Source: an uncultured Flavobacterium sp. (GTDB lineage Bacteria > Bacteroidota > Bacteroidia > Flavobacteriales > Flavobacteriaceae). Taken from it: DNA of 9,027 nt. Positions within the stretch are counted from its first letter, which is position 1. Each line of letters starts with the position of its first letter. The position numbers were made by a program, and so were the translations under genes. The notes under the pieces were generated by a model. It did not search any database and was not told the DNA's origin. It was given only the letters and a program-made list of their open reading frames with translations. Location of the stretch: positions 1 to 9,027 of the forward strand of contig NZ_CAMLMK010000105.1 of NCBI RefSeq assembly GCF_946481155.1. The letters are read 5' to 3'. Positions 1 to 7,494 of this stretch are shown one piece after another.

Positions 1-336
1 AACCATTACATTAGTTCCTTCTTTCAATAAATCCGGTGCATCAAGGATATCCCTGTTTAAAGAAATCTGTTCAAAAGACTCGTTATTCATGAAATGGAAT
101 TCGCTTCCCTCAGCATATAAAAACTGGAATGTGTGCGTTTCCACACGAACTACATCGATTTTATGCCCTGCAGAGAAAGTATTGTCTAATACTTTTCCGT
201 TAGTTAAGCTCTTTAATTTAGTTCTTACGAAAGCTGGACCTTTGCCCGGTTTTACGTGAAGGAATTCGATGATTTTATAAATATCGTGGTTAAATTTAAT
301 ACACAATCCGTTTCTGATATCCGCTGTACTTGCCAT
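1..336 (-). CDS. efp: Translation elongation factor P (EF-P), 3' end cut by window edge
   Basis: EF-P binds between the ribosomal P and E sites and promotes peptide-bond formation at polyproline stretches. The frame begins at an ATG at 336 and gives MASTADIRNGLCIKFNHD followed by YKIIEFLHVKPGKGPAFV, which is very close to EF-Ps of Flavobacteriia. Residues 1-112 are present out of a usual length of about 188, so the KOW-like first domain is complete and the second (OB) domain is only partly present. The tip of the first domain carries PGKGPA, and Lys32 is the residue that is post-translationally modified in many bacteria; its modification state here cannot be told. The gene lies 30 nt after the lpxA stop on the same strand with no terminator between, so it is probably cotranscribed with the lipid A genes. 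The 3' end is outside the window. Confidence 0.96.
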   Translation of the reverse strand, partial: MASTADIRNGLCIKFNHDIYKIIEFLHVKPGKGPAFVRTKLKSLTNGKVLDNTFSAGHKIDVVRVETHTFQFLYAEGSEFHFMNNESFEQISLNRDILDAPDLLKEGTNVMV

Positions 337-366
337 TTTAAAGTTTTATTTGTTTCTGTTTTTTTA

Positions 367-1152
367 TTAAATGCTTCCTGTATATCCTTTCATTACACCT
401 CGGGATGAATTTCGGATAAACAATATAATTTCGTCACGCTCCGGAGTTGCTTCCATTTCTGCTTCAATAATACCCAAAGCTTGCGTGGTATTGTAATTTT
501 TCTGATACAAAATTCGGTAAATATCCTGAACTTCACGTATTTTTTCTGTGGAAAAACCTCTTCTTCTTAATCCTACGGAATTGATTCCCACATAAGACAA
601 TGGCTCTTTTGCTGCTTTTGTATACGGAGGCACATCTTTTCTAACCAAAGATCCACCTGAAATCATGGCATGATCACCAATAGAAATAAACTGGTGTACT
701 GCGGCCAGACCGCCAATAATGGCATAATCCCCTACAGTAACGTGTCCGGCCAAAGCCACTCCATTTACAATAATCGCATTATTTCCGATATGACAATCGT
801 GTGCAATGTGTGCCGTAGCCATGATTAAACAGTTCTTTCCGATCTTAGTCTGACCTGAGGCGATAGTTCCTCTGTTAATTGTAACACACTCTCTAACAGT
901 AGTATTATCACCAATTATTGCAAGTGAATCTTCACCCCCGAATTTTAAATCCTGAGGAACGGCTGCAATAACAGCACCTGGGAAAATACTACAATTTTTA
1001 CCAATTCTGGCACCTTCCATGATGGTTACATTCGATCCGATCCAGGTTCCTTCCCCGATTTCCACATTGTTATGAATGGTCGTAAAGGGCTCAATTACCA
1101 CATTTTTGGCAATTTTTGCACCGGGATGAACATATGCTAAAGGTTGATTCAT
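367..1152 (-). CDS. lpxA: Acyl-[ACP]--UDP-N-acetylglucosamine O-acyltransferase (LpxA)
   Basis: LpxA is the cytosolic homotrimeric enzyme that transfers a 3-hydroxyacyl chain from ACP to the 3-OH of UDP-GlcNAc, the first step of lipid A synthesis. The 261-aa protein has normal family length (E. coli about 262). Residues 5-185 are hexapeptide repeats of the left-handed beta-helix type, and the C-terminal part from about 190 is helical (RRRGFS, then IREVQDIYRILY). The AHIAHDC motif carries His115 and the catalytic His118; His137 (AGHV) and His153 (AVHQF) match the other conserved histidines. Gly166 falls at the acyl-length ruler position (E. coli Gly173), which suggests a long acyl pocket. The ATG at 1152 follows the lpxC-fabZ stop by 10 nt with an A/T-rich leader and no Shine-Dalgarno sequence, as is normal in Bacteroidota. 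Confidence 0.97.
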   Translation of the reverse strand: MNQPLAYVHPGAKIAKNVVIEPFTTIHNNVEIGEGTWIGSNVTIMEGARIGKNCSIFPGAVIAAVPQDLKFGGEDSLAIIGDNTTVRECVTINRGTIASGQTKIGKNCLIMATAHIAHDCHIGNNAIIVNGVALAGHVTVGDYAIIGGLAAVHQFISIGDHAMISGGSLVRKDVPPYTKAAKEPLSYVGINSVGLRRRGFSTEKIREVQDIYRILYQKNYNTTQALGIIEAEMEATPERDEIILFIRNSSRGVMKGYTGSI

Positions 1153-1162
1153 AAATTTTCGT

Positions 1163-2551
1163 TTAGTTCTTTTTTACGATTTGCGCCATTAATTCCGCTT
1201 CGGTAACTAATTTACCGTTTGCATACGCACTGGCCTGCATGTGGCAGATTCCGCGTCGGATTGGCGATAATAAAGTCAGCTTAAAGATTAAGGTATCTCC
1301 AGGCAAAACCTTATGTTTGAATTTCACATTGTCAATTTTCATGAAATACGTTAAGTAATTCTCAGGATCCGGAACAGTGCTTAAGATAAGGATTCCTCCG
1401 GTTTGTGCCATTGCCTCAATGATTAAAACTCCTGGCATTACCGGTGCTCCAGGGAAATGACCTACGAAGAATTCTTCATTCATCGTAACATTTTTCAACC
1501 CTACAACATGCGAATCAGACATTTCCAAAATCCGGTCTACCAATAAAAACGGATTTCTGTGTGGCAGCATCGACATGATTTTAGTCACATCCATTAACGG
1601 CTCCTTATTCAGATCGAAAACCGGAACCTGGTTTTTTTGCTCGTTTTTGATAATCTTCGACATTTTTTTCGCGAACATCGTGTTTACAAAATGTCCGGGT
1701 TTATTGGCAATGACTTTCCCTTTGATTTTAGTACCGATTAACGCCAAATCCCCAACTACATCAAGTAGTTTGTGGCGTGCAGCTTCATTCGGGTAATGCA
1801 AGGTAAGATTATCCAAGACTCCATTTGGCTTAACAGAGATATTTTCCTTTCCGAAAGCTATTTTCAGACGTTCCATAGTCTCTGTAGAAATTTCTTTGTC
1901 TACATAAACGATGGCATTATTTAAGTCACCACCTTTTATCAGGCCATTTTCCAATAAGCCTTCCAATTCATGAAGAAAACTGAATGTACGGCAATCCGCT
2001 ATTTCTTCTTTAAATTCGGCAATAGATTTCATGGTAGCATTTTGCGTCCCTAAAACTTTAGTACCGAAATCAACCATAGCCGTAACCTGATAATCATCAG
2101 AAGGAATGATGGTAATTTCGCTGCCTGTAGCTTCATCCATATAGGAGATAACTTCTTTCACCACGTACACATTACGCTCTGCTTCCTGCTCCACTACACC
2201 GGCTTTCTCAATAGCTTCCACGAAATATTTCGAAGAACCGTCCATGATTGGCGGCTCGGAAGCATCCATTTCTATGATAACGTTGTCGACGTCACAACCC
2301 ACAAAAGCCGCTAAAACGTGCTCTGATGTCTGTATTTTAACGCCTAATTTTTCAAGATTGGTACCTCTTTGCGTATTCACTACGTAATTGGCATCCGCTT
2401 CAATAATTGGCTGTCCCTCTAAATCAACACGAACGAACGTGAATCCATTGTTTACAGGTGCCGGCTTGAATGTCATGGTGACTTCCTGCCCGGTGTGCAG
2501 CCCTACTCCTTTTAATGAAACTTCGTTTTTAATGGTTGTTTGCTTAACCAT
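1163..2551 (-). CDS. lpxC/fabZ: Bifunctional UDP-3-O-acyl-GlcNAc deacetylase / 3-hydroxyacyl-ACP dehydratase (LpxC-FabZ fusion)
   Basis: This 462-aa protein joins two enzymes. The LpxC part (about residues 1-305) is the zinc deacetylase that commits the cell to lipid A. It shows GVGLHTG (15-21), SEHVLAA with zinc ligand His78 and Glu77, PIMDGSS (101-107), RHKLLD with zinc ligands His260 and Asp264, and His287 in KPGHFVN as the probable acid/base residue. The FabZ part (about 318-462) is a hot-dog-fold dehydratase of fatty acid synthesis, with LPHRNPFLLVDR (329-340), catalytic His365 in GHFPGAPVMPGV and Glu379 in IEAMAQTGG. The fused form is the usual one in Bacteroidota. The two activities draw on the same 3-hydroxyacyl-ACP pool, so the fusion fixes their stoichiometry (inference). 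The ATG at 2551 is 18 nt after the lpxD stop. No key residue is missing. Confidence 0.97.
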   Translation of the reverse strand: MVKQTTIKNEVSLKGVGLHTGQEVTMTFKPAPVNNGFTFVRVDLEGQPIIEADANYVVNTQRGTNLEKLGVKIQTSEHVLAAFVGCDVDNVIIEMDASEPPIMDGSSKYFVEAIEKAGVVEQEAERNVYVVKEVISYMDEATGSEITIIPSDDYQVTAMVDFGTKVLGTQNATMKSIAEFKEEIADCRTFSFLHELEGLLENGLIKGGDLNNAIVYVDKEISTETMERLKIAFGKENISVKPNGVLDNLTLHYPNEAARHKLLDVVGDLALIGTKIKGKVIANKPGHFVNTMFAKKMSKIIKNEQKNQVPVFDLNKEPLMDVTKIMSMLPHRNPFLLVDRILEMSDSHVVGLKNVTMNEEFFVGHFPGAPVMPGVLIIEAMAQTGGILILSTVPDPENYLTYFMKIDNVKFKHKVLPGDTLIFKLTLLSPIRRGICHMQASAYANGKLVTEAELMAQIVKKN

Positions 2552-2569
2552 GGTTTGAATTATTTTAGT

Positions 2570-3592
2570 TTAGTTTGTTAGTTTTTTTTTCAGTTCGTGG
2601 ATATCATCAACTATTTTCGGTAAGTTCTTGAAATGAACATACGATTTGCTGAAATCGCCATAACCGAATGATGGGCTTCCCTGAATGGCCTCACCGTCTT
2701 TAATGTTTCTTCCCACGCCTGATTGCGCCTGGATTCTCACGCCATTGCCGATCACCAAATGTCCTGCGATGCCCACTTGTCCGCCAATCATACAGTTTTT
2801 ACCTATTTTGGTAGAACCTGCAATTCCGGTTTGAGAGGCAATTACCGTATTCTCTCCGATTTCCACATTGTGGGCTATCTGGATCTGATTGTCCAGTTTT
2901 ACGCCATCGCGGATGATAGTCGAACCCAGAGTAGCACGATCAATGGTAGTACATGCACCTATATCCACATGATCTCCGATAATAACATTCCCGATTTGTG
3001 GAACTTTTGAATACGTTCCATCTTCCTGCGGTGCAAATCCGAATCCGTCAGAACCAATTATGGAACCAGAATGAATCGTACAGTTTTTTCCGATTTCAGT
3101 TTCAGAATAGACGCGAACACCTGCAAACAGTACAGTATCGTCGCCGATGATTACATTGTCTCCCACGAAACTGTTCGGGTAAATTTTAACGTTGTTTCCG
3201 ATTTTAACGTTCTTGCCAATATAACAAAAACTTCCCAAATAAAGATTTTCCCCGTATTCCACATTTTCTGAGATAACGGAAGGCTGCTCAATACCGGATT
3301 TCATCAGCTTTACCTGGTTGTAGTATTCCAGTAATTTAGAAAAGGATTTATAGGCATCCTCTACTTTGATTAAAGTAGTGGTAATTTCCTGCTCGGGTAC
3401 AAAAGTCGAATTTACGATCGTGATAGTCGCTTTTGTGGTATAGATATGATTAAGGTATTTAGGGTTGGCCAAAAAAGTAAGCGAACCTTCCGTTCCTTCT
3501 TCGATTTTAGCCAATTTGAAGACTTCCGCTGATGGATTTCCAACAACTTCACCTTCCAATATACCTGCTATTTGTTCTGCCGTGAATTTCAT
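2570..3592 (-). CDS. lpxD: UDP-3-O-(3-hydroxyacyl)glucosamine N-acyltransferase (LpxD)
   Basis: LpxD adds the second 3-hydroxyacyl chain, from ACP to the 2-amino group freed by LpxC. The 340-aa length is normal. Residues 1-95 form the uridine-binding N-terminal domain ([10 protein letters not shown] at 37-46). Residues about 105-305 are hexapeptide repeats of the left-handed beta-helix, with the LpxD hallmark GSDGFGFAP (180-188), DRATLGST (218-225) and catalytic His241 in QIAHNVEIG. The C-terminal helix (HELKKKL, 332-338) fits the ACP-contacting extension. It is the first gene of the lpxD, lpxC-fabZ, lpxA, efp run. The ATG at 3592 fits the family start ([16 protein letters not shown]). A promoter may lie in the 122 nt separating it from the HD-domain gene. 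Confidence 0.97.
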   Translation of the reverse strand: MKFTAEQIAGILEGEVVGNPSAEVFKLAKIEEGTEGSLTFLANPKYLNHIYTTKATITIVNSTFVPEQEITTTLIKVEDAYKSFSKLLEYYNQVKLMKSGIEQPSVISENVEYGENLYLGSFCYIGKNVKIGNNVKIYPNSFVGDNVIIGDDTVLFAGVRVYSETEIGKNCTIHSGSIIGSDGFGFAPQEDGTYSKVPQIGNVIIGDHVDIGACTTIDRATLGSTIIRDGVKLDNQIQIAHNVEIGENTVIASQTGIAGSTKIGKNCMIGGQVGIAGHLVIGNGVRIQAQSGVGRNIKDGEAIQGSPSFGYGDFSKSYVHFKNLPKIVDDIHELKKKLTN

Positions 3593-3714
3593 CTTATTCG
3601 ATTATAATTTCCAACTATATAAGATGGAATTTTCTGATTATCGCATCCTCTTCATACCTCCATTTTAACTTTGCGCTTTTCATGCTTGCAAAAATATTAA
3701 AATTTAATTAAAAG
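3593..3714 (-). other. Intergenic region between the HD-domain gene and lpxD
   Basis: These 122 nt separate the stop of the HD phosphohydrolase gene from the lpxD start. I see no strong hairpin terminator and no credible ORF: the minus-strand ATGs here stop within a few codons. There is one TAnnTTTG-type element at 3689-3696. The lipid A operon may therefore have its own promoter here while also receiving readthrough from the HD gene. Confidence 0.5.
3689..3696 (-). promoter_or_regulatory. Possible -7 promoter element for the lpxD operon
   Basis: Read on the minus strand this is TATTTTTG, matching the Bacteroidota -7 consensus TAnnTTTG. The start of transcription would fall near 3684, giving a leader of about 90 nt before lpxD. 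No TTTG or TTG is present at the expected -33 spacing (about 3716-3720), so the call rests on one element in an AT-rich stretch. Confidence 0.3.
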
Positions 3715-4950
3715 TTACCTTTCCATTAACACTTTTGGAAAACAGAGGTAATATTTGGTAACCGGTTTTGATAAAGCTTTCAGATTCAGCTGATCGGAAG
3801 CTTCTACCACGTCTTCGATAGTCTTGTCTTTCTTGTAAATATGAATTGGTTCCCCGGTTTTATTATAGGCCTGATTCTTTATTTTGCCTTTAAAAATGAA
3901 ATAATCCGCTTCTTTATCTGACAACGACTGTAGTTCCATTAATTTCTCTTTCAACTCGGTAACCTGCTTTTTTTCAACCTTTTCGGCTACCATTTTTATC
4001 TTCAGCAAATCCCTGTTAATGATCATTTTACATAGGGATGAAAGCACAAAATCTTCATGAAATTGCCACGTTTTTATAGCGCTGACAATATCAAAGTCAT
4101 CTAATAACGCAAAAGTTTTCAGATTTGTTGCATCAAACTCATCTAATGTAACTTTGTGATTCATAAAGTATTGCAATGGTGCGCTGCATGGAAGCTGTAC
4201 TCCTTTTTGTGTAAGTTCCTTGGCACGTTTCAGCATTTTTGTTAGTGTCAGCTCGGCTACAAGGCTTGTTTTATGAAGATAGGCCTGCCAATACATCAAT
4301 CGTCGGGCGACTAAAAATTGTTCTACCGAATAAATCCCTTTTTCTTCAATCACCAAAACATCATCCACAACATGCATCATCTGGATTAATCGCTCCGAAT
4401 TGATATTCCCTTCAGCAACACCGGTATAAAAACTGTCGCGTTTCAGGTAATCCATCCGGTCCATATCTAACTGACTTGAAATAAGCTGCAGCATGAATTT
4501 TCGATGATAATCTCCTTTAAAGATTTGAATGGCCAGGGAAAGCTGTCCGCCAAATTGCGCATTCAGTTCATTCATAAACAACATCGAAATTTCCTCGTGA
4601 TGTACATCTTCTACAATACTGTGCTCCATCGCATGGGAAAAAGGTCCGTGTCCGATGTCGTGCAACAGGATGGCGATGTAAAGAGCATTCTCTTCTTCCT
4701 CGGAAATTTCCACTTCCTTAAACCGAAGTGTCTGAACCGCTTTCTGCATGATATGCAAACATCCCAACGCATGATGAAAGCGGGTGTGATGTGCGCCCGG
4801 ATAGACCAGATACGACATCCCCATTTGGGAAATACGGCGTAAACGCTGGAAATACGGATGCTGAATTAAATCGTAAATTAAAGTATTTGGAATGGTTATA
4901 AAACCATAAATAGGGTCGTTTAATATTTTAAGCTTGTTAATCTGACTCAC
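3715..4950 (-). CDS. HD-domain phosphohydrolase (SAMHD1/dNTPase-like family)
   Basis: A metal-dependent phosphohydrolase of the HD superfamily (COG1078-type). Relatives hydrolyse dNTPs or other phosphate esters; the substrate here is unknown. The conserved core follows the family order. Counting from the first in-frame TTG at 4971, it shows NDPIYGFI (18-25), RLRRISQMG (43-51), HTRFHHALG (metal ligand His66 or His67), LLHDIGHGPFSH (His104, Asp105 and His108) and LDMDRMDYLKRD (168-179), which holds the last metal-binding Asp. I place the start at the GTG at 4950 (411 aa, MSQINKLKILNDP). The TTG at 4971 lies inside a TAnnTTTG promoter-like element and would lie upstream of the transcript; no in-frame ATG is available. 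It sits immediately upstream of the lipid A genes on the same strand, with no evident functional link. Confidence 0.88.
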   Translation of the reverse strand: MSQINKLKILNDPIYGFITIPNTLIYDLIQHPYFQRLRRISQMGMSYLVYPGAHHTRFHHALGCLHIMQKAVQTLRFKEVEISEEEENALYIAILLHDIGHGPFSHAMEHSIVEDVHHEEISMLFMNELNAQFGGQLSLAIQIFKGDYHRKFMLQLISSQLDMDRMDYLKRDSFYTGVAEGNINSERLIQMMHVVDDVLVIEEKGIYSVEQFLVARRLMYWQAYLHKTSLVAELTLTKMLKRAKELTQKGVQLPCSAPLQYFMNHKVTLDEFDATNLKTFALLDDFDIVSAIKTWQFHEDFVLSSLCKMIINRDLLKIKMVAEKVEKKQVTELKEKLMELQSLSDKEADYFIFKGKIKNQAYNKTGEPIHIYKKDKTIEDVVEASDQLNLKALSKPVTKYYLCFPKVLMER

Positions 4951-4968
4951 GCAATTATTACTTTTAAA

Positions 4969-4976
4969 CAAATATA
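4969..4976 (-). promoter_or_regulatory. Possible -7 promoter element of the HD-domain gene
   Basis: The minus strand reads TATATTTG, a match to TAnnTTTG. Transcription would start near 4964, about 14 nt before the GTG at 4950. No TTTG is found at the expected -33 spacing; the nearest one (complement of 5015-5018) is 38 nt away. The element argues against the longer TTG start at 4971. Confidence 0.4.
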
Positions 4977-5019
4977 AGAAAATTAAGATTGAATGCTCAT
5001 TAATGAATCTTTTGCAAAT

Positions 5020-5050
5020 AAAAAAACCACCTGCCGAAGCAGATGGTTTT
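5020..5050 (-). terminator. Intrinsic terminator of the M13 peptidase gene
   Basis: On the minus strand the RNA folds into a stem with arms 5039-5050 and 5023-5034. The stem closes on a C(UUCG)G tetraloop at 5034-5039, one of the most stable RNA loops, and contains a single U-G wobble (5043/5030). A run of seven U follows (5026-5020), overlapping the base of the stem. It begins 33 nt after the peptidase stop. The wobble pairs only in the minus-strand transcript; on the plus strand it would be a C-A mismatch, which supports the minus orientation. Confidence 0.9.
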
Positions 5051-5082
5051 CTAATTTCTATGTTTCTATATGGTTAAAATGA

Positions 5083-7134
5083 TTACCAGATTACGATTCG
5101 GGATTCCTCCGGACGATACATTTTATCGCCTTTCTTGATCTTGAACGTAGTATAGAATTCAGGAATATTACTTACCGGTCCGTTGATACGGAACTGTGCC
5201 GGAGCATGAACATCTGTCATTATCTGTTGCGCTAAAGCTTCTTTCTTAATGTTAACCATCCACGCATAACCGTAAGACATAAAGAAACGCTCATTCGGAG
5301 TTAAACCACCAATTACCTGATTGTTTTTGAACTGCTGCGTCTTTTTGAAAGCTTCATAACCCATAACCACACCGCCTAAATCGGCAATATTTTCACCTTG
5401 GGTAGCATCTCCGTTTACGAATTTGCCTTCTAAAACTTCATATTTATTGAATTGCTCAACAATCAGTTTAGTTTTTTCTTTGAATTTTCTCAAATCTTCT
5501 GCTGTCCACCAGTTGTTTAGGTTTCCTTTTTCATCATACTGGCTTCCCTGATCGTCAAAACCATGCGTGATTTCATGTCCGAATGTAGATCCTCCGATAA
5601 TACCGTACAATACAGCATCATCCGGCATTCTTCCTTCAAATCCCGGTACGATAATGTTACAAGCCGGTACGCAAATTTCGTTATTGCTAGGATTGTAATA
5701 TGCATTGTAAGTCTGCGGATACATGCCCCACTCCGTTCTGTCTACCGGTTTGCCATACTTGTTGATCATATAATCATATTCCCATTTGTTGGTCGCCATT
5801 ACATTGGCAGCATACGATTTTCTGTCGATATTTACACTGCTCATGTCCTTCCATTTGTCGGGATAACCCACTTTCATTACGATTTTGCTCAGTTTGCTAA
5901 GTGCTTTTTGTTTCGTTGCCGGACTCATCCAATCCAATTTCTTGATGTGATCGGCATAGACATCGCGGATGTTGTTTCCGATTTCAAGAAGTTTTTCTTT
6001 TGTTCCTTTAGGCAGATATTCAGCAACATACACCTGTCCGATTAGCTCACCCAATGAAGCATCCGTGCGGGCTACTACCCGCTTCCATCTTGGCTTTTGC
6101 TTGCTTACGCCATTCATTATCGTTGAATAAAACTTGAAGTTTTGTTTTTCAATATCTTTATTCAGATAAGCTGCATAACTGTTTAGTAAATCCCATTTCA
6201 GGTAGGTTTTCCATTCTTCAATGGAATACGTTTTCACCAACTGGTTTAAGCCTTTGTAAAACTCGGGCTGACCCACGATAACAGAATCCGCTTTAGCTAC
6301 TTTCATAGTGGCAAGCATTTTGTCTGCATTTAGGTTTGGTGCTAAAGTTTTGAATTGGGCAACCGACATCTTATTGTAATTCTTAACCGGATCACGAAGC
6401 GCTTCCAGTTTTCTTGAGTTCTTAGCCAAATCCGTTTCCAGTTTCATGATGGAAGCCGCATTTTTAGCTGCTGTTGCATTGTCCTGTCCGATTAGCTGCA
6501 ACATGGCTTGAATATGTTTTACATATTCGTTACGGATATTCGTAGTTTCTGCATCGGTATTGAAATAGTAATCACGATCACCTAATCCTAAACCGCCTTG
6601 AGAAAAGAACAAAGCATATTTCGTACTGATCTTGTCATCCTGACCTAAGTAAAAACTATAAGCTGGTCCTGCGCCGATTGTATGCAGACGCGCCATCGCT
6701 TCGTTTAATGAAGCAACGTCTTTTACTGCATCGATACGGCTCATTTCCGTTTTTAATGGAGTGATACCTGCCTTTTCAATTGCAATCGTGTCCATTCCGG
6801 AAGCATAGAAATCACCGATTTTTTGTTTGTTGCTGCCTTTTTTGGCGTCAGTATCTTCAGCTGATTTTATACAGATAGATTTTATCTGTTCGTTGATGGT
6901 ATCGCCAATTGTACGGAAAATACCGTTGCTGCTTTCTGTTTCAGGAATAGGATTTTTCTTGAACCATCCGCCATTGGTATAATAAAAGAAATCTTCTCCC
7001 GGACTCACAGTAGTATCGCGGTTCATGGCCAACGGATCAGGTTGTACCATCGCTTCTTCTGTTTCTTTCTTTTTACAGCTTGTCAGCGCCAGGACAGTTC
7101 CGGCCGCAAGCAGTGCAAAATGCTTTGCTTTCAT
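5083..7134 (-). CDS. pepO: M13 family zinc metallopeptidase lipoprotein (neprilysin/PepO-like)
   Basis: A cell-envelope endopeptidase expected to cleave oligopeptides. The 683-aa length fits the family. Residues 1-20 are a lipoprotein signal (MKAKHFALLAAG, then lipobox LTSC), with Cys20 the lipidated residue followed by KKKETEE. The M13 N-terminal domain spans about 35-425 (starting near SPGEDFFYYTNGGWFKK). The catalytic domain holds NAYYNPSNNEI (477-487), the zinc site HEITH (His520, Glu521, His524), third ligand Glu581 in GENIADLGG with Asp585, and substrate/catalytic residues His643 and Arg649 in HAPAQFRINGPVSN. The C-terminus, ESRIVIW, resembles the conserved tail. Between NEI and HEITH the usual VFPAxxLQPPFF segment is replaced by CVPACNIIVPGFEGR. 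The gene is monocistronic, with its own promoter and terminator. The ATG at 7134 is fixed by the signal peptide. Inner- versus outer-membrane or surface placement cannot be decided. Confidence 0.95.
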   Translation of the reverse strand: MKAKHFALLAAGTVLALTSCKKKETEEAMVQPDPLAMNRDTTVSPGEDFFYYTNGGWFKKNPIPETESSNGIFRTIGDTINEQIKSICIKSAEDTDAKKGSNKQKIGDFYASGMDTIAIEKAGITPLKTEMSRIDAVKDVASLNEAMARLHTIGAGPAYSFYLGQDDKISTKYALFFSQGGLGLGDRDYYFNTDAETTNIRNEYVKHIQAMLQLIGQDNATAAKNAASIMKLETDLAKNSRKLEALRDPVKNYNKMSVAQFKTLAPNLNADKMLATMKVAKADSVIVGQPEFYKGLNQLVKTYSIEEWKTYLKWDLLNSYAAYLNKDIEKQNFKFYSTIMNGVSKQKPRWKRVVARTDASLGELIGQVYVAEYLPKGTKEKLLEIGNNIRDVYADHIKKLDWMSPATKQKALSKLSKIVMKVGYPDKWKDMSSVNIDRKSYAANVMATNKWEYDYMINKYGKPVDRTEWGMYPQTYNAYYNPSNNEICVPACNIIVPGFEGRMPDDAVLYGIIGGSTFGHEITHGFDDQGSQYDEKGNLNNWWTAEDLRKFKEKTKLIVEQFNKYEVLEGKFVNGDATQGENIADLGGVVMGYEAFKKTQQFKNNQVIGGLTPNERFFMSYGYAWMVNIKKEALAQQIMTDVHAPAQFRINGPVSNIPEFYTTFKIKKGDKMYRPEESRIVIW

Positions 7135-7166
7135 ACAGTTTGTTTATTGATTGATTTTTAGGATTT

Positions 7167-7198
7167 CAAAGATATATTTTTCTTACTTTCTTTACAAA
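7167..7198 (-). promoter_or_regulatory. Promoter of the M13 peptidase gene
   Basis: On the minus strand TTTG (complement of 7195-7198) and TATCTTTG (complement of 7167-7174) are separated by 20 nt, matching the Bacteroidota housekeeping promoter TTTG-N17-23-TAnnTTTG. Transcription would begin near 7162, leaving a leader of about 28 nt. This is the only promoter in the window where both elements match at the expected spacing. Confidence 0.7.
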
Positions 7199-7204
7199 TG
7201 ATAT

Positions 7205-7214
7205 CACAATTGTG
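7205..7214. promoter_or_regulatory. Perfect 10-bp palindrome upstream of the peptidase promoter
   Basis: CACAATTGTG is a perfect palindrome located 6 nt upstream of the -33 element, centred about 48 nt before the inferred start. This is a position typical of activator binding. It also lies just past the stop of the 82-aa gene. It could be chance in AT-rich DNA, and no regulator is identifiable. Confidence 0.25.
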
Positions 7215-7222
7215 CAGATGTA

Positions 7223-7471
7223 TTAAGCGATTGAATTATCAAAAACTATAACCAGCTCACCAATCTGATAATCCAATTGAAGGCTGTCAATAAGCACTCT
7301 TGTTGCCAAGCCTTTATATTTTATCCGGTTTTCATAAGTATAATCATCAAGGATGCGCAAAACTTCCTTTAGAGAATTTAATTCGCGGTCAGTTTCATTA
7401 CAGCTGTCAATTCTCTTTTGGATTATTGCCAGAATGGTTTGCTTTTTCTGAAGAAAGCTGTCTTTTGTCAT
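7223..7471 (-). CDS. Hypothetical protein, 82 aa
   Basis: I do not recognise this protein. It has no signal peptide or membrane segment. Residues 1-50 look helical and charged (FLQKKQTILAIIQKRIDSC, then ELNSLKEVLRILDDY). Residues 52-78 (RIKYKGLATRVLIDSLQL to GELVIVFDN) look like a mixed alpha/beta end. It begins at an ATG 23 nt after the DUF1493 gene, so the two are probably cotranscribed and perhaps functionally coupled. There is no clear hairpin terminator after it before the next gene's promoter. Confidence 0.7.
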   Translation of the reverse strand: MTKDSFLQKKQTILAIIQKRIDSCNETDRELNSLKEVLRILDDYTYENRIKYKGLATRVLIDSLQLDYQIGELVIVFDNSIA

Positions 7472-7494
7472 TATTAATCAGCAGTTTATTTCGA

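Noticed and set aside
4504..4842. 112-codon plus-strand ORF opposite the HD-domain gene
   Set aside because: It is antisense to the conserved HD core; the frame stays open because of the codon constraint on the real gene.
5563..6045. 160-codon plus-strand ORF opposite the M13 peptidase
   Set aside because: It lies wholly antisense to a well-supported gene with all catalytic motifs intact. Its translation looks like a shadow frame with no family features.
6034..6498. 15-bp direct repeat CCTGTCCGATTAGCT occurring twice in the peptidase gene
   Set aside because: Both copies are in the same codon frame and encode Leu-Ile-Gly-Gln in unrelated helices. This is probably coincidence, and no other copy was noticed.
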